Shown piece by piece: positions 1 to 6,608 of a stretch of DNA of 9,838 nucleotides. The stretch comes from LMUY01 sp964657445 (GTDB lineage Bacteria > Pseudomonadota > Alphaproteobacteria > Acetobacterales > Acetobacteraceae), in NCBI GenBank assembly GCA_964657445.1, contig CAZZVB010000167.1:1-9838 (forward strand). Direction: 5' to 3'. Each line of letters begins with the position of its first letter. The stretch's first letter is position 1. Below the pieces are notes generated by a model that worked only from the letters and a program-made list of their open reading frames with translations, was not told the DNA's origin and searched no databases. Made by a program: the position numbers and the translations under genes.

Positions 1-1283
1 GGACCAACGCCACCGATCCCGAAACCCCGATCCTGCCCGGCCGCTGGCAGATCGCAGGCAACGCCGTGCGCTTGCTGCCGGAGGGAACGACCTTCACGCC
101 GGTCCGCCTCTATGAGCTGCGCTACCAGGCAACCGCCCCCACCGTGGACGGGATCGGCTTCGCCGCGGTGCGGGACGTCGTGGCGTTCTTGCGGCGTGGC
201 GACCCAACCGTCGGCCCCGTGCAACACACCTTGGGCTTCGGCGTCTCGTTGAGCGGGCGCTTTTTGCGCAACTTCATCGAACTCGGGATGAACCGGGCCG
301 AGGACGGCAGCAAGGTGTTCGACGGCGTGCTGCCGCATATCGCGGGCGCCGGAAAGGTGTTCGACAACTTCGCCTTCGCCATGCCCGGCCGCACCGCCAC
401 GCAGCACGAGGATCGGTTCTATCCCGAAATCTGGTTTCCCTTCGCCAACTTTGCCAGCACCGACCCGATGACCGGCCAAACCGCCCGGCTGCTGCGGAAC
501 GATGCCAGCGACCCGCTGGTGATCGAAAGCAACACCTCCACCGAGTATTGGCAAAAGGGCGCCAGCCTGATCCACACCGACCCGCAGGACGGGATGGACC
601 GCGGAATGCCGCAAACCACACGGGCCTTCATGGTCGCGGGCACCCAGCATGGCGGCCATTTCGGCAGCACGACGAGCCCTGGGCCGTGTGCCGTCGGACG
701 CAACCCGCACAGTGCCGGGCCAGCGCTGCGGGCGCTGCTGACGGACCTGGACGACTGGGTCGCCGAGGGTAGGCTGCCGCCGGACAGCATGTTGCCGCGC
801 CGCGCCGATGGAACGGGCGTGGATGCGAAAACGATCCAAATGCCCGCCATTCCCGGCATTGTCTGGGCACCGGGCGCCAACCGGATCGGGCCGCCGGTTG
901 ACTGGGTCAACCCGCCCCAAGACGTCATCCGCGCCTACCCTACGATGGTGTCCGCGGTCGATGCCGATGGGAATGAAAAGGCCGGGCTTCGCCTTCCGGA
1001 GATCTCCGTGCCGCTCGGCACCTACACCGGCACCAACACCTACCGGGATGCGCCGGGCGAACTTTGCGACCGTGACGGCAGCTTCGTTCCGTTCGCAACC
1101 AACGCGGCCGACCGTATCCGGCTGGCCGATCCCCGCCCCAGCCTGGCCGAGCGCTACGGCAGCAAGGACCAATACGTTGCCCGCGTTCGCCAGGCGGCCG
1201 GTGCTTTGGTCGCCGGGCGGCTGATGCTGCAAGACGACGCGGACAAGGCTGTGTCAGCAGCGCGGGCGGTGAGCGAGTTCTAG
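1..1283 (+). CDS. alpha/beta hydrolase domain-containing protein, 5'-truncated by window edge
   Basis: The frame is open from base 3 to the TAG at 1281-1283, about 426 codons, with no stop on the left, so the gene starts outside the window. The first ATG/GTG-type codon inside (66) is not the true start, because the open frame upstream reads as ordinary protein. The segment around 237-260 reads GFGVSLSGRFLR, a nucleophile-elbow pattern (G-x-S-x-S-G) seen in the large 'alpha/beta hydrolase domain' family (Abhydrolase_10 type); the likely nucleophile Ser codon is 246-248. Further family-like features are the EYW motif near 543-551 and a QHGG stretch near 648-659 that could supply the catalytic acid and His. 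The substrate cannot be told; members are mostly uncharacterised. It converges with the kinase gene, whose stop lies 14 bases further on. Confidence 0.75.
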   Translation, partial: TNATDPETPILPGRWQIAGNAVRLLPEGTTFTPVRLYELRYQATAPTVDGIGFAAVRDVVAFLRRGDPTVGPVQHTLGFGVSLSGRFLRNFIELGMNRAEDGSKVFDGVLPHIAGAGKVFDNFAFAMPGRTATQHEDRFYPEIWFPFANFASTDPMTGQTARLLRNDASDPLVIESNTSTEYWQKGASLIHTDPQDGMDRGMPQTTRAFMVAGTQHGGHFGSTTSPGPCAVGRNPHSAGPALRALLTDLDDWVAEGRLPPDSMLPRRADGTGVDAKTIQMPAIPGIVWAPGANRIGPPVDWVNPPQDVIRAYPTMVSAVDADGNEKAGLRLPEISVPLGTYTGTNTYRDAPGELCDRDGSFVPFATNAADRIRLADPRPSLAERYGSKDQYVARVRQAAGALVAGRLMLQDDADKAVSAARAVSEF

Positions 1284-1308
1284 AATCTCGTCGTCTCCTA
1301 GAACGCTC
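1271..1308. terminator. inverted repeat at the convergent ends of two genes, possible bidirectional terminator
   Basis: TTCTAG (1278-1283) pairs with CTAGAA (1298-1303), and GAGCG (1271-1275) pairs with CGCTC (1304-1308), leaving a two-base AG bulge and a 14-base loop. Both stop codons lie inside the stem. There is no T-tract on either side, so it is not a classical intrinsic terminator. It could instead be a 3'-end stabilising hairpin working on both strands. Confidence 0.4.
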
Positions 1309-4183
1309 GCCCCTCCAGCATGGCGCGTATCTTCGCTGCGAGCGTTTCCAGCGCGAACGGCTTGGTGACGATCTCCATGCCCGGCTGCAGCGCCGACCCG
1401 TGTCCGATAGCGGCGTTGTGCGCGTACCCCGTCATGAACAGGATCCGTAAGCCGGGCCGCAGCACCCGGGCGGCATCTGCGAGTTGGCGGCCATTCAGGC
1501 CCGGCATGCCGACATCGGTCACCAGCAAATCCACCCTCTGGTCCGATTCGAGCACGCGAAGCCCCGCAATCCCGTCCGACGCTTCGAGCGCCGCGTAGCC
1601 GAGTTCCTCCAGCGTCTCGACGACCAGCATCCGGACCGTGGCCTCGTCATCCACGACCAGGACGGTTTCGCCCGTTTCCGCCTGGAACTTGGCGCCGGCT
1701 TCGCCCGGTTCGTCGGCGCCGCTCTCGTCCAGGCTGCCGCGGAACCGCGGCAGATAGACTTTGAACGTCGTGCCGGTGCCCACCTCCGAGTAGATGCGGA
1801 CGTGACCGCCTGACTGCCGCACGAACCCATACAGCATTGATAGCCCGAGCCCGGTACCCTGCCCCGTCGGCTTGGTGGTGAAAAATGGCTCGAACGCACG
1901 CTCGATCACCTCGGGCGGCATCCCGGTTCCGGTGTCACTGACGGAGATCGCGACATACTGGCCGGGATTGACCTCGCCACCCTGCGCCCGCGCATATGCG
2001 TCATCCAGCAGCATGTTCGCGGTTTCGATCGTCAGCCGCCCGCCCGTGGGCATGGCGTCCCGCGCATTGATCGCCAGGTTCAGCACTGCGCTCTCGAGCT
2101 GGTTGGGGTCGCACAAGGTCGGCCATGGCGCACCCGCCAGCACCATCTCCAGGTCGATGGTGGGGCCGAGCGTCCGCCGCAACAGGTCTTCCATTCCCGC
2201 AACCAGGCGGTTTGCCTCGACCCGCTTGGGATCGAGCGGTTGCCGCCGCGCGAAGGCGAGCAAGCGTTGGGTCAGTGCGGCCGCGCGTTGCGCCGAAGTG
2301 ATGGCCGCCGAGGTGTAGCGATCAAGCCCTTCGAACCGGCCGGACGCGACCCGGCGCTGCACCAGCTCCAGACTGCCCGTAATCCCCGTCAGCAGGTTGT
2401 TGAAGTCGTGCGCGATGCCGCCGGTGAGCTGGCCGACCGCCTCCATCTTCTGCGCCTGCCGCAGCGCTTCCTCCGCCCTGGCGAGCGCGGCCGCCGCCTC
2501 CCGCTCCACCGTCACATGGCGGCCGCTGGCGTAGATGAACGGAGCCTCGGGCGCGGCAACCCAGGATATCCAGCGCCACGTGCCGTCCTTGTGGCGCAGC
2601 CGGTTTTCGAACCGAGGCAGGACCTGAGTGGCCGCCGACACAAGGGCCTGGCGGCTGGCCTCGAGATCATCGGGATGGATGAAACCGAGGATGCCCTGCC
2701 CGGTGAGTTCCTCCGCCAGCCACCCGAGGACGGTAGTCCAAGCCGGATTGACGGCTTTGAAGAGGCCGTCCGTATCCACCACCACCAGCAGATCCTGCGA
2801 ATTATTCCACGTCCGGTCGCGTTCGCGGGTCCGCTCGGCCACCCGCGCCTCGAGCGTGGCATTCAGTTGCTGCAGCTCCTCCTCGATGCGCTTGCGCTGG
2901 GTGATGTCCTGCGACACGCCTACGATACCCACCACCTCCCCGGCGACGGAACGCATAGGGGCTTTGGTGGACAGCCATATGCGGGCGCGGTCATTCTCCG
3001 TGCCGACGCTTTCCTCCACCACCTGTATCTCGCCGGTTTCCATCACCCGGCGGTCATTCGCCATGACCGCTTCGGCCTCGCACCTGTTGCCCAGGAATTC
3101 GACGTCCGTCTTGCCTCTGACCTCGTCGAGAGGCTTACCAATCAGGTCGAGGGTGGGGCCGTTGGCAATCAGCATCCGGCCGTCCCGGTCTTTGGCATAG
3201 ATCAGGCCGGATGCAGTCTCCAGGATGGTGCGCAGCAGTGCGTTGGTCTGCCGCAACTCGGTTTCGGTTCGCCGCCGGTCGGTCACATCGACGGTGACGC
3301 CCGTCATGCGCTCCGGCTGTCGATCCGGTCCATAGAACACCTGCCCGCGGACATGCAGCCACCCAACGTCGCCGCCGGGCCGCAGCACTCTGTGCTCCGA
3401 ATTGAACTCGCAGCCCGTCTCGATCGCGCGCTCCAGCAAAGCTTGGCGCTGACTGCGGTCGTCCGGGTGAATCGACTCGCGGAGCTGCCCGTAGGTGAGC
3501 GGCTCCTGAGCGTCCCGGCCGAACATCTGCCTTAGTAGTGCCGAACCGGACAGATCGCCGGTTATGAGATCGAACTCCCAGATACCCAGGCCGCCAGCCT
3601 CGGCGGCAAGCCGCAACCTGGTCTCGCTTTCCTGCTCCAAATGCCGGCGGCCGGCGATCTCGGCCATCAGGGCGGCGTTGTGGTTTTCGAGCCCGGCGAG
3701 ACGCTCCCTCTCAAGCGTCACGTCCACCTGGCTGGCGAAGAAATAAGCCAAGTCGCCGCCGGAATCATACACCGGCGCCATCATCAGTCGGTTCCAGAAC
3801 GGCTCGCCATTCTTGCGATGATTGCGGATATCGACTTCCAGGGCGCGAGGCCCGGCGATGGCATCGCGGATGCACTGCACGACCGCCGGGTCGGTGTGCG
3901 GCCCTTGCAGGAAGCGGCAATTGCGCCCGACGACTTCATCGCGGGCGTAGCCTGTCATCAGGCAGAATGCGTCGTTGGCGAACACGATCGGGTTGTCCGC
4001 CTGGCGCGGGTCGGTGACCACGATCGGCATCCGGGTCGCCCGCACGGCAGCGGCAAACGGGTCCGAAGACTGCCCCTTGAGACGAGCCAGTTCCGCCCGG
4101 ATCCGAATCTCCTCCTCGACCGGACCGTCCTCCGGAAGCAGCGTGCGGTCAGCCACGCCAGGGCCACTCATGTGTGCATCCAC
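1298..4183 (-). CDS. LOV-PAS-PAS-PAS hybrid sensor histidine kinase (blue-light sensor candidate)
   Basis: A 961-residue multi-domain kinase with no transmembrane segment seen, so probably cytosolic. The order is: LOV domain about 41-157 with motif GRNCRFLQG, where Cys89 is the flavin-adduct cysteine and Gln152 (FASQVDVT) is the usual flavin-contacting Gln; PAS about 190-303; PAS about 312-430; PAS about 455-563; HisKA with phospho-acceptor His592 in GGIAHDFNN; HATPase with N-box Asn706, G1 box DTGTG at 750-754, FEPFFTTK at 764-771 and G2 box GTGLG at 776-780; and a C-terminal receiver with Asp845/Asp846, phospho-Asp890, Thr918 and Lys941. All key residues are present. By analogy with LOV-histidine kinases it should sense blue light and pass phosphate His592 to Asp890, then perhaps to a histidine phosphotransferase encoded elsewhere. 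The start is GTG at 4183-4181; an ATG at 4171-4169 (residue 5) is a possible alternative, and neither has a strong ribosome site. No partner regulator is nearby. Confidence 0.93.
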   Translation of the reverse strand: MDAHMSGPGVADRTLLPEDGPVEEEIRIRAELARLKGQSSDPFAAAVRATRMPIVVTDPRQADNPIVFANDAFCLMTGYARDEVVGRNCRFLQGPHTDPAVVQCIRDAIAGPRALEVDIRNHRKNGEPFWNRLMMAPVYDSGGDLAYFFASQVDVTLERERLAGLENHNAALMAEIAGRRHLEQESETRLRLAAEAGGLGIWEFDLITGDLSGSALLRQMFGRDAQEPLTYGQLRESIHPDDRSQRQALLERAIETGCEFNSEHRVLRPGGDVGWLHVRGQVFYGPDRQPERMTGVTVDVTDRRRTETELRQTNALLRTILETASGLIYAKDRDGRMLIANGPTLDLIGKPLDEVRGKTDVEFLGNRCEAEAVMANDRRVMETGEIQVVEESVGTENDRARIWLSTKAPMRSVAGEVVGIVGVSQDITQRKRIEEELQQLNATLEARVAERTRERDRTWNNSQDLLVVVDTDGLFKAVNPAWTTVLGWLAEELTGQGILGFIHPDDLEASRQALVSAATQVLPRFENRLRHKDGTWRWISWVAAPEAPFIYASGRHVTVEREAAAALARAEEALRQAQKMEAVGQLTGGIAHDFNNLLTGITGSLELVQRRVASGRFEGLDRYTSAAITSAQRAAALTQRLLAFARRQPLDPKRVEANRLVAGMEDLLRRTLGPTIDLEMVLAGAPWPTLCDPNQLESAVLNLAINARDAMPTGGRLTIETANMLLDDAYARAQGGEVNPGQYVAISVSDTGTGMPPEVIERAFEPFFTTKPTGQGTGLGLSMLYGFVRQSGGHVRIYSEVGTGTTFKVYLPRFRGSLDESGADEPGEAGAKFQAETGETVLVVDDEATVRMLVVETLEELGYAALEASDGIAGLRVLESDQRVDLLVTDVGMPGLNGRQLADAARVLRPGLRILFMTGYAHNAAIGHGSALQPGMEIVTKPFALETLAAKIRAMLEGRAF

Positions 4184-4342
4184 TGCGTTCGTTCCGGAGC
4201 CTTCATGAGCCTGTCCAGCGACTCCGCAACCACACTAACAGTACACGAGTATGAAACGTCCCAAGGCTTGCCAACTTGGCGGCGCAGCATGGCAGCACAA
4301 GTCTGGCAGACCAGACTTCGATCAGCTATATCGCCGGACGGC
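4184..4342. promoter_or_regulatory. divergent control region with two palindromes between kinase gene and tRNA-Gly
   Basis: This 159-base spacer separates the divergent kinase start from the tRNAs. It holds a perfect 11-base palindrome GCCAACTTGGC (4270-4280) and an 8-bp inverted repeat AAGTCTGG/CCAGACTT (4299-4306 and 4311-4318, loop CAGA). For the + strand, CTGGCA (4303-4308) and TATATC (4327-4332), 18 bases apart, could be the tRNA-Gly promoter, about 10 bases before the tRNA 5' end. For the - strand, a TTGGCA box (4274-4269) overlaps the first palindrome and could serve the kinase gene. All assignments are by eye. Confidence 0.35.
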
Positions 4343-4416
4343 GCGGGTGTAACTCAATGGTAGAGTTCCAGCCTTCCAAGCTGGCAATGCGGGTTCGATC
4401 CCCGTCACCCGCTCCA
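4343..4416 (+). tRNA. tRNA-Gly (anticodon TCC)
   Basis: A full cloverleaf of 74 bases including an encoded 3' CCA. The acceptor stem GCGGGTG (4343-4349) pairs with CACCCGC (4406-4412), followed by discriminator T and CCA. The anticodon loop CTTCCAA gives TCC, closed by CCAGC/GCTGG-type pairing. The T arm carries GGTTCGATCCC. It closely resembles the known bacterial glycine tRNA that reads GGA/GGG. Confidence 0.96.
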
Positions 4417-4443
4417 ATTCCGCAGACCACAAAGCGCGCCGTA

Positions 4444-4473
4444 CTTGACATCGGCGGCCGCGCGCTCTTGATA
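4444..4473 (+). promoter_or_regulatory. probable sigma-70 promoter for tRNA-Trp-secE-nusG
   Basis: CTTGACA (4444-4450) matches the alphaproteobacterial -35 element exactly. TTGATA (4468-4473), 17 bases downstream, is a weaker -10. Transcription would begin near 4480, about 20 bases before tRNA-Trp, so tRNA-Trp, secE and nusG could share one transcript. Confidence 0.5.
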
Positions 4474-4498
4474 CCGGCCCTGCGCGCTCAGGCCGTGC

Positions 4499-4575
4499 AG
4501 GGGTGTAGCTCAATTGGCTAGAGCGCCGGTCTCCAAAACCGGAGGTTGCGGGTTCGAGACCCTCCGCCCCTGCCA
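4499..4575 (+). tRNA. tRNA-Trp (anticodon CCA)
   Basis: A full cloverleaf of 77 bases with encoded 3' CCA. AGGGGTG (4499-4505) pairs with CGCCCCT (4565-4571) with one T-G wobble, and the discriminator is G, as in other bacterial tryptophan tRNAs. The anticodon stem-loop CCGGTCTCCAAAACCGG presents CCA. It lies 39 bases before secE, the common bacterial arrangement tRNA-Trp, secE, nusG. Confidence 0.97.
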
Positions 4576-4614
4576 GCCAGAGCGCCAGAAGCTATTTTGT
4601 GGAGAGTAAGCAGC

Positions 4615-4809
4615 GTGGCAGTGGCTCCGGCTCAATTCCTGCGCGAGGTTCGCGCCGAAGTCGCAAAGGTGACGTGGCCGAGCCGCAAGGAAACGCTGGT
4701 GACCACGGGGCTGGTGTTCGCAATGGCCGCCGCCGCTGCCGTATTCTTCTTCGTGGTGGATCAGTTGGCCGGCCTTGGCGTCCGTGTGCTATTCGGCGCC
4801 TCGTTTTAG
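4615..4809 (+). CDS. secE: preprotein translocase subunit SecE
   Basis: A 64-residue single-span SecE, the essential clamp subunit of the SecYEG protein export channel in the inner membrane. The amphipathic N-terminal helix (about 7-20) leads into the conserved signature VTWPSRKET (19-27), followed by one hydrophobic transmembrane segment (about 30-50). The length fits the short one-helix SecE of most bacteria outside the enterics. The GTG at 4615 is chosen because GGAGAG at 4601-4606 sits eight bases upstream; starts further up would fall inside tRNA-Trp. nusG begins 17 bases after the stop. Confidence 0.95.
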   Translation: MAVAPAQFLREVRAEVAKVTWPSRKETLVTTGLVFAMAAAAAVFFFVVDQLAGLGVRVLFGASF

Positions 4810-4826
4810 TTTGAAGGTTTAGGGTT

Positions 4827-5357
4827 GTGGCCAAGCGCTGGTATGTCGTGCACGTCTACTCGGGATTCGAGAAGAAAATCGCCGAGCAGGTGAAGGAACA
4901 GGCTGCCCGCAAAGGGCTGGCCGACCTGGTCGATGATGTTCTCGTTCCGTCCGAAGACGTCGTCGAACTGAAGCGCGGCCAGAAAGTGCAGGCGGAGCGC
5001 AAGTTCTTCCCCGGCTACGTGCTGGTGAAGATGGAGATGACCGACGACACCTGGCATCTGATCAAGGACACACCGAAAGTGACCGGGTTCCTTGGCAGCA
5101 AGACGAAGCCGCAGGCGATCAGCGAAGCCGAGGCCGACCGCATCCTCAAGCAGTCTGCCGAGGGCGTCGAGCGTCCCCGCCCCGCTGTTCTGTTCGAGAT
5201 CGGCGAGCAAGTCCGCGTCGCGGATGGCCCGTTTACCTCGTTCAACGGCACCGTCGAGGAAATCGACGAGGAAAAGGGCCGGGTAAAGGTCTCCGTCTCG
5301 ATCTTCGGCCGTTCTACCCCAGTCGACTTGGAATACGGACAGGTCGAGAAGGTCTAA
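4827..5357 (+). CDS. nusG: transcription termination/antitermination protein NusG
   Basis: A 176-residue NusG, which rides on RNA polymerase, suppresses pausing and links the polymerase to Rho or to ribosomal protein S10. The NGN domain spans about 4-108 (WYVVHVYSGFEKK at the start, KFFPGYVLVKM at 59-69). The KOW domain spans about 124-176, with VRVADGPFTSFNGTV at 129-143. The start is GTG at 4827, with GAAGG at 4813-4817 as ribosome site. In most bacteria rplK follows directly; here a moeB-like gene follows after a 71-base gap, which is unusual. Confidence 0.97.
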   Translation: MAKRWYVVHVYSGFEKKIAEQVKEQAARKGLADLVDDVLVPSEDVVELKRGQKVQAERKFFPGYVLVKMEMTDDTWHLIKDTPKVTGFLGSKTKPQAISEAEADRILKQSAEGVERPRPAVLFEIGEQVRVADGPFTSFNGTVEEIDEEKGRVKVSVSIFGRSTPVDLEYGQVEKV

Positions 5358-5385
5358 ACTCCAGTCGATCGACCTCTCCAGAGTT

Positions 5386-5405
5386 CCCTCTCTCCTGGGA
5401 GAGGG
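5386..5405 (+). repeat. perfect hairpin between nusG and the moeB-like gene
   Basis: CCCTCTC (5386-5392) pairs with GAGAGGG (5399-5405) around the loop TCCTGG; up to eight pairs are possible. No T-run follows, so it is not a standard intrinsic terminator. Its CCCTCTC/GAGAGGG composition resembles dispersed intergenic palindromes common in proteobacterial genomes, and it may also protect the 3' end of the nusG message. Confidence 0.5.
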
Positions 5406-5428
5406 CCCCATAAACGGAAGAGGCGTTC

Positions 5429-6184
5429 GTGGACCTGGATTTCACCGAAGCCGAGATCAGCCGCTACTCCCGCAACATCCTGCTGTCCGAGGTCGGCGGC
5501 ACTGGCCAAGCCAAGCTGCGCGCCGCCCGCGTGCTGGTTGTGGGAGCGGGCGGCTTGGGCTGTCCGCTGGTGTTGTATCTTGCCGCGTCCGGCGTCGGCA
5601 CCATCGGCGTAGTGGACGACGATGCGGTGGACCTCTCAAACCTGCAGCGCCAGATCGGGCACACTACCAGCCGGATCGGTGACTCGAAGGTCGCATCGCT
5701 GGGTGAAAGCGTCACGGCGCTCAATCCCGAGACGCAGCTTGAACTCCATCCGCTGCGGCTGGACGCGTCCAATGTCGCCGGGTTGGTGGCCGCCTATGAC
5801 CTGGTCTGCGATGGCAGCGACAATTTCCCGACGCGCTACCTGCTGAACGATGCCTGCGTCGCAGCGGGCAAGACCCTCATCTCCGCCGCCGTGCTCCGCT
5901 TCGACGGCCAGCTCGCCACATTCAAGCCGGGCGGCCCGTGCTACCGCTGCCTCTACCCCGCCGCCCCCCCGCCGGGAACCGTGCCGAGCTGTAGCGAAGC
6001 CGGTGTGCTCGGTGCGGTGACGGGCGTGATGGGCACGCTGCAGGCGGCAGAGGTGCTGAAGGAGATCCTTGGCGTCGGCGAAGGATTGTCCGGGCGGCTG
6101 CTGATCTGGGACGCGTTGGGCGCCCGCTTCCAAACCGTCCGTGTCCCGAAAGACCCGGCGTGCCCGGTGTGCAGCCATGGCTGA
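5429..6184 (+). CDS. moeB: HesA/MoeB/ThiF-family E1-like adenylyltransferase
   Basis: A 251-residue E1-like enzyme that would activate the C-terminal glycine of a small ubiquitin-like sulfur carrier (MoaD or ThiS) with ATP. The Rossmann ATP site GAGGLG is at 39-44, NLQRQ at 71-75, and the CDGSDN metal/ATP loop at 127-132. Two zinc-binding pairs are CYRC (Cys171, Cys174) and CPVC (Cys245, Cys248). Cys188 in PSCSEAGVLG matches the cysteine that ThiF-type enzymes use in acyl transfer. The length is right for MoeB/ThiF without a rhodanese extension. The GTG start at 5429 follows GGAAGAGG at 5416-5423. The stop overlaps the next gene by eight bases, which implies coupled translation. No MoaD/ThiS carrier is encoded in the window, so MoeB and ThiF roles cannot be separated. 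Confidence 0.88.
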   Translation: MDLDFTEAEISRYSRNILLSEVGGTGQAKLRAARVLVVGAGGLGCPLVLYLAASGVGTIGVVDDDAVDLSNLQRQIGHTTSRIGDSKVASLGESVTALNPETQLELHPLRLDASNVAGLVAAYDLVCDGSDNFPTRYLLNDACVAAGKTLISAAVLRFDGQLATFKPGGPCYRCLYPAAPPPGTVPSCSEAGVLGAVTGVMGTLQAAEVLKEILGVGEGLSGRLLIWDALGARFQTVRVPKDPACPVCSHG

Positions 6185-6554
6185 GCGCTTCGGCGTGTTG
6201 CTGTTGTCCGGTGACCACGGCCGGGCGCACTACGCCTTCGTGCTGGCTACGAGTGCGGCTGCGGTGGGGCGCGATGTCACGCTGTTTGCGACCAACGCCG
6301 GCTGCCGCGCCTTGCTGGCGGATTGGCGCTCGCTGGACGACGCGGCACGGGACAGCGTGGTTCAGAACCGGGGAGTGGCCGGTCTCGATGTCCTGCGGGA
6401 GGCGGCGGCCGAGCTCGGCATCCGGCTGATCGCGTGTGAAGCCGGCCTGCGCGCCGAGGCGATCGATCCGGCCGGGTTGCTGCCTTGTGTCGCGATTGCC
6501 GGGGTCGCGACGTTTCTCGAAGCCGTGCGCGGCGGCCAGGTCGTGACGTGCTGA
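6177..6554 (+). CDS. DsrE/DsrF-like sulfur-transfer family protein
   Basis: A 125-residue small alpha/beta protein. The N-terminal strand FGVLLLSGDHGRAHYAFVLA and the following AAAVGRDVTLFATNAGCRALL segment are typical of the DsrE/TusD-like fold, whose members pass persulfide sulfur through a cysteine. Candidate cysteines are Cys43, Cys87 (LIACEAGL, the usual position of the active Cys in the family), Cys104 and the C-terminal Cys125. The ATG at 6177 is used; it lies inside the end of the E1 gene (8-base overlap), which ties the two proteins together. This suggests a sulfur relay with the E1 enzyme, as inference. The exact subfamily and partner are not known, and the protein has no signal peptide or membrane segment. 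Confidence 0.72.
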   Translation: MAERFGVLLLSGDHGRAHYAFVLATSAAAVGRDVTLFATNAGCRALLADWRSLDDAARDSVVQNRGVAGLDVLREAAAELGIRLIACEAGLRAEAIDPAGLLPCVAIAGVATFLEAVRGGQVVTC

Positions 6555-6608
6555 CGAGCCTGCAAACCAGGGCTTGACCGGCTCCCGCCGAGGTTGGCAG
6601 GGAGGCTC

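Noticed and set aside
2240..3535. A 431-codon open frame on the + strand inside the kinase gene
   Set aside because: It is fully antisense to the kinase, whose domains are complete and continuous. Long antisense frames are expected in GC-rich genes and the translation shows no family features.
3641..4363. A 240-codon + strand frame running from the kinase 5' half into tRNA-Gly
   Set aside because: It overlaps the LOV domain antisense and ends within a tRNA, and has no recognisable protein features.
4205..4363. A small + strand frame from ATG 4205 into the tRNA
   Set aside because: No ribosome site, no family resemblance, and it runs through the palindromes and into tRNA-Gly.
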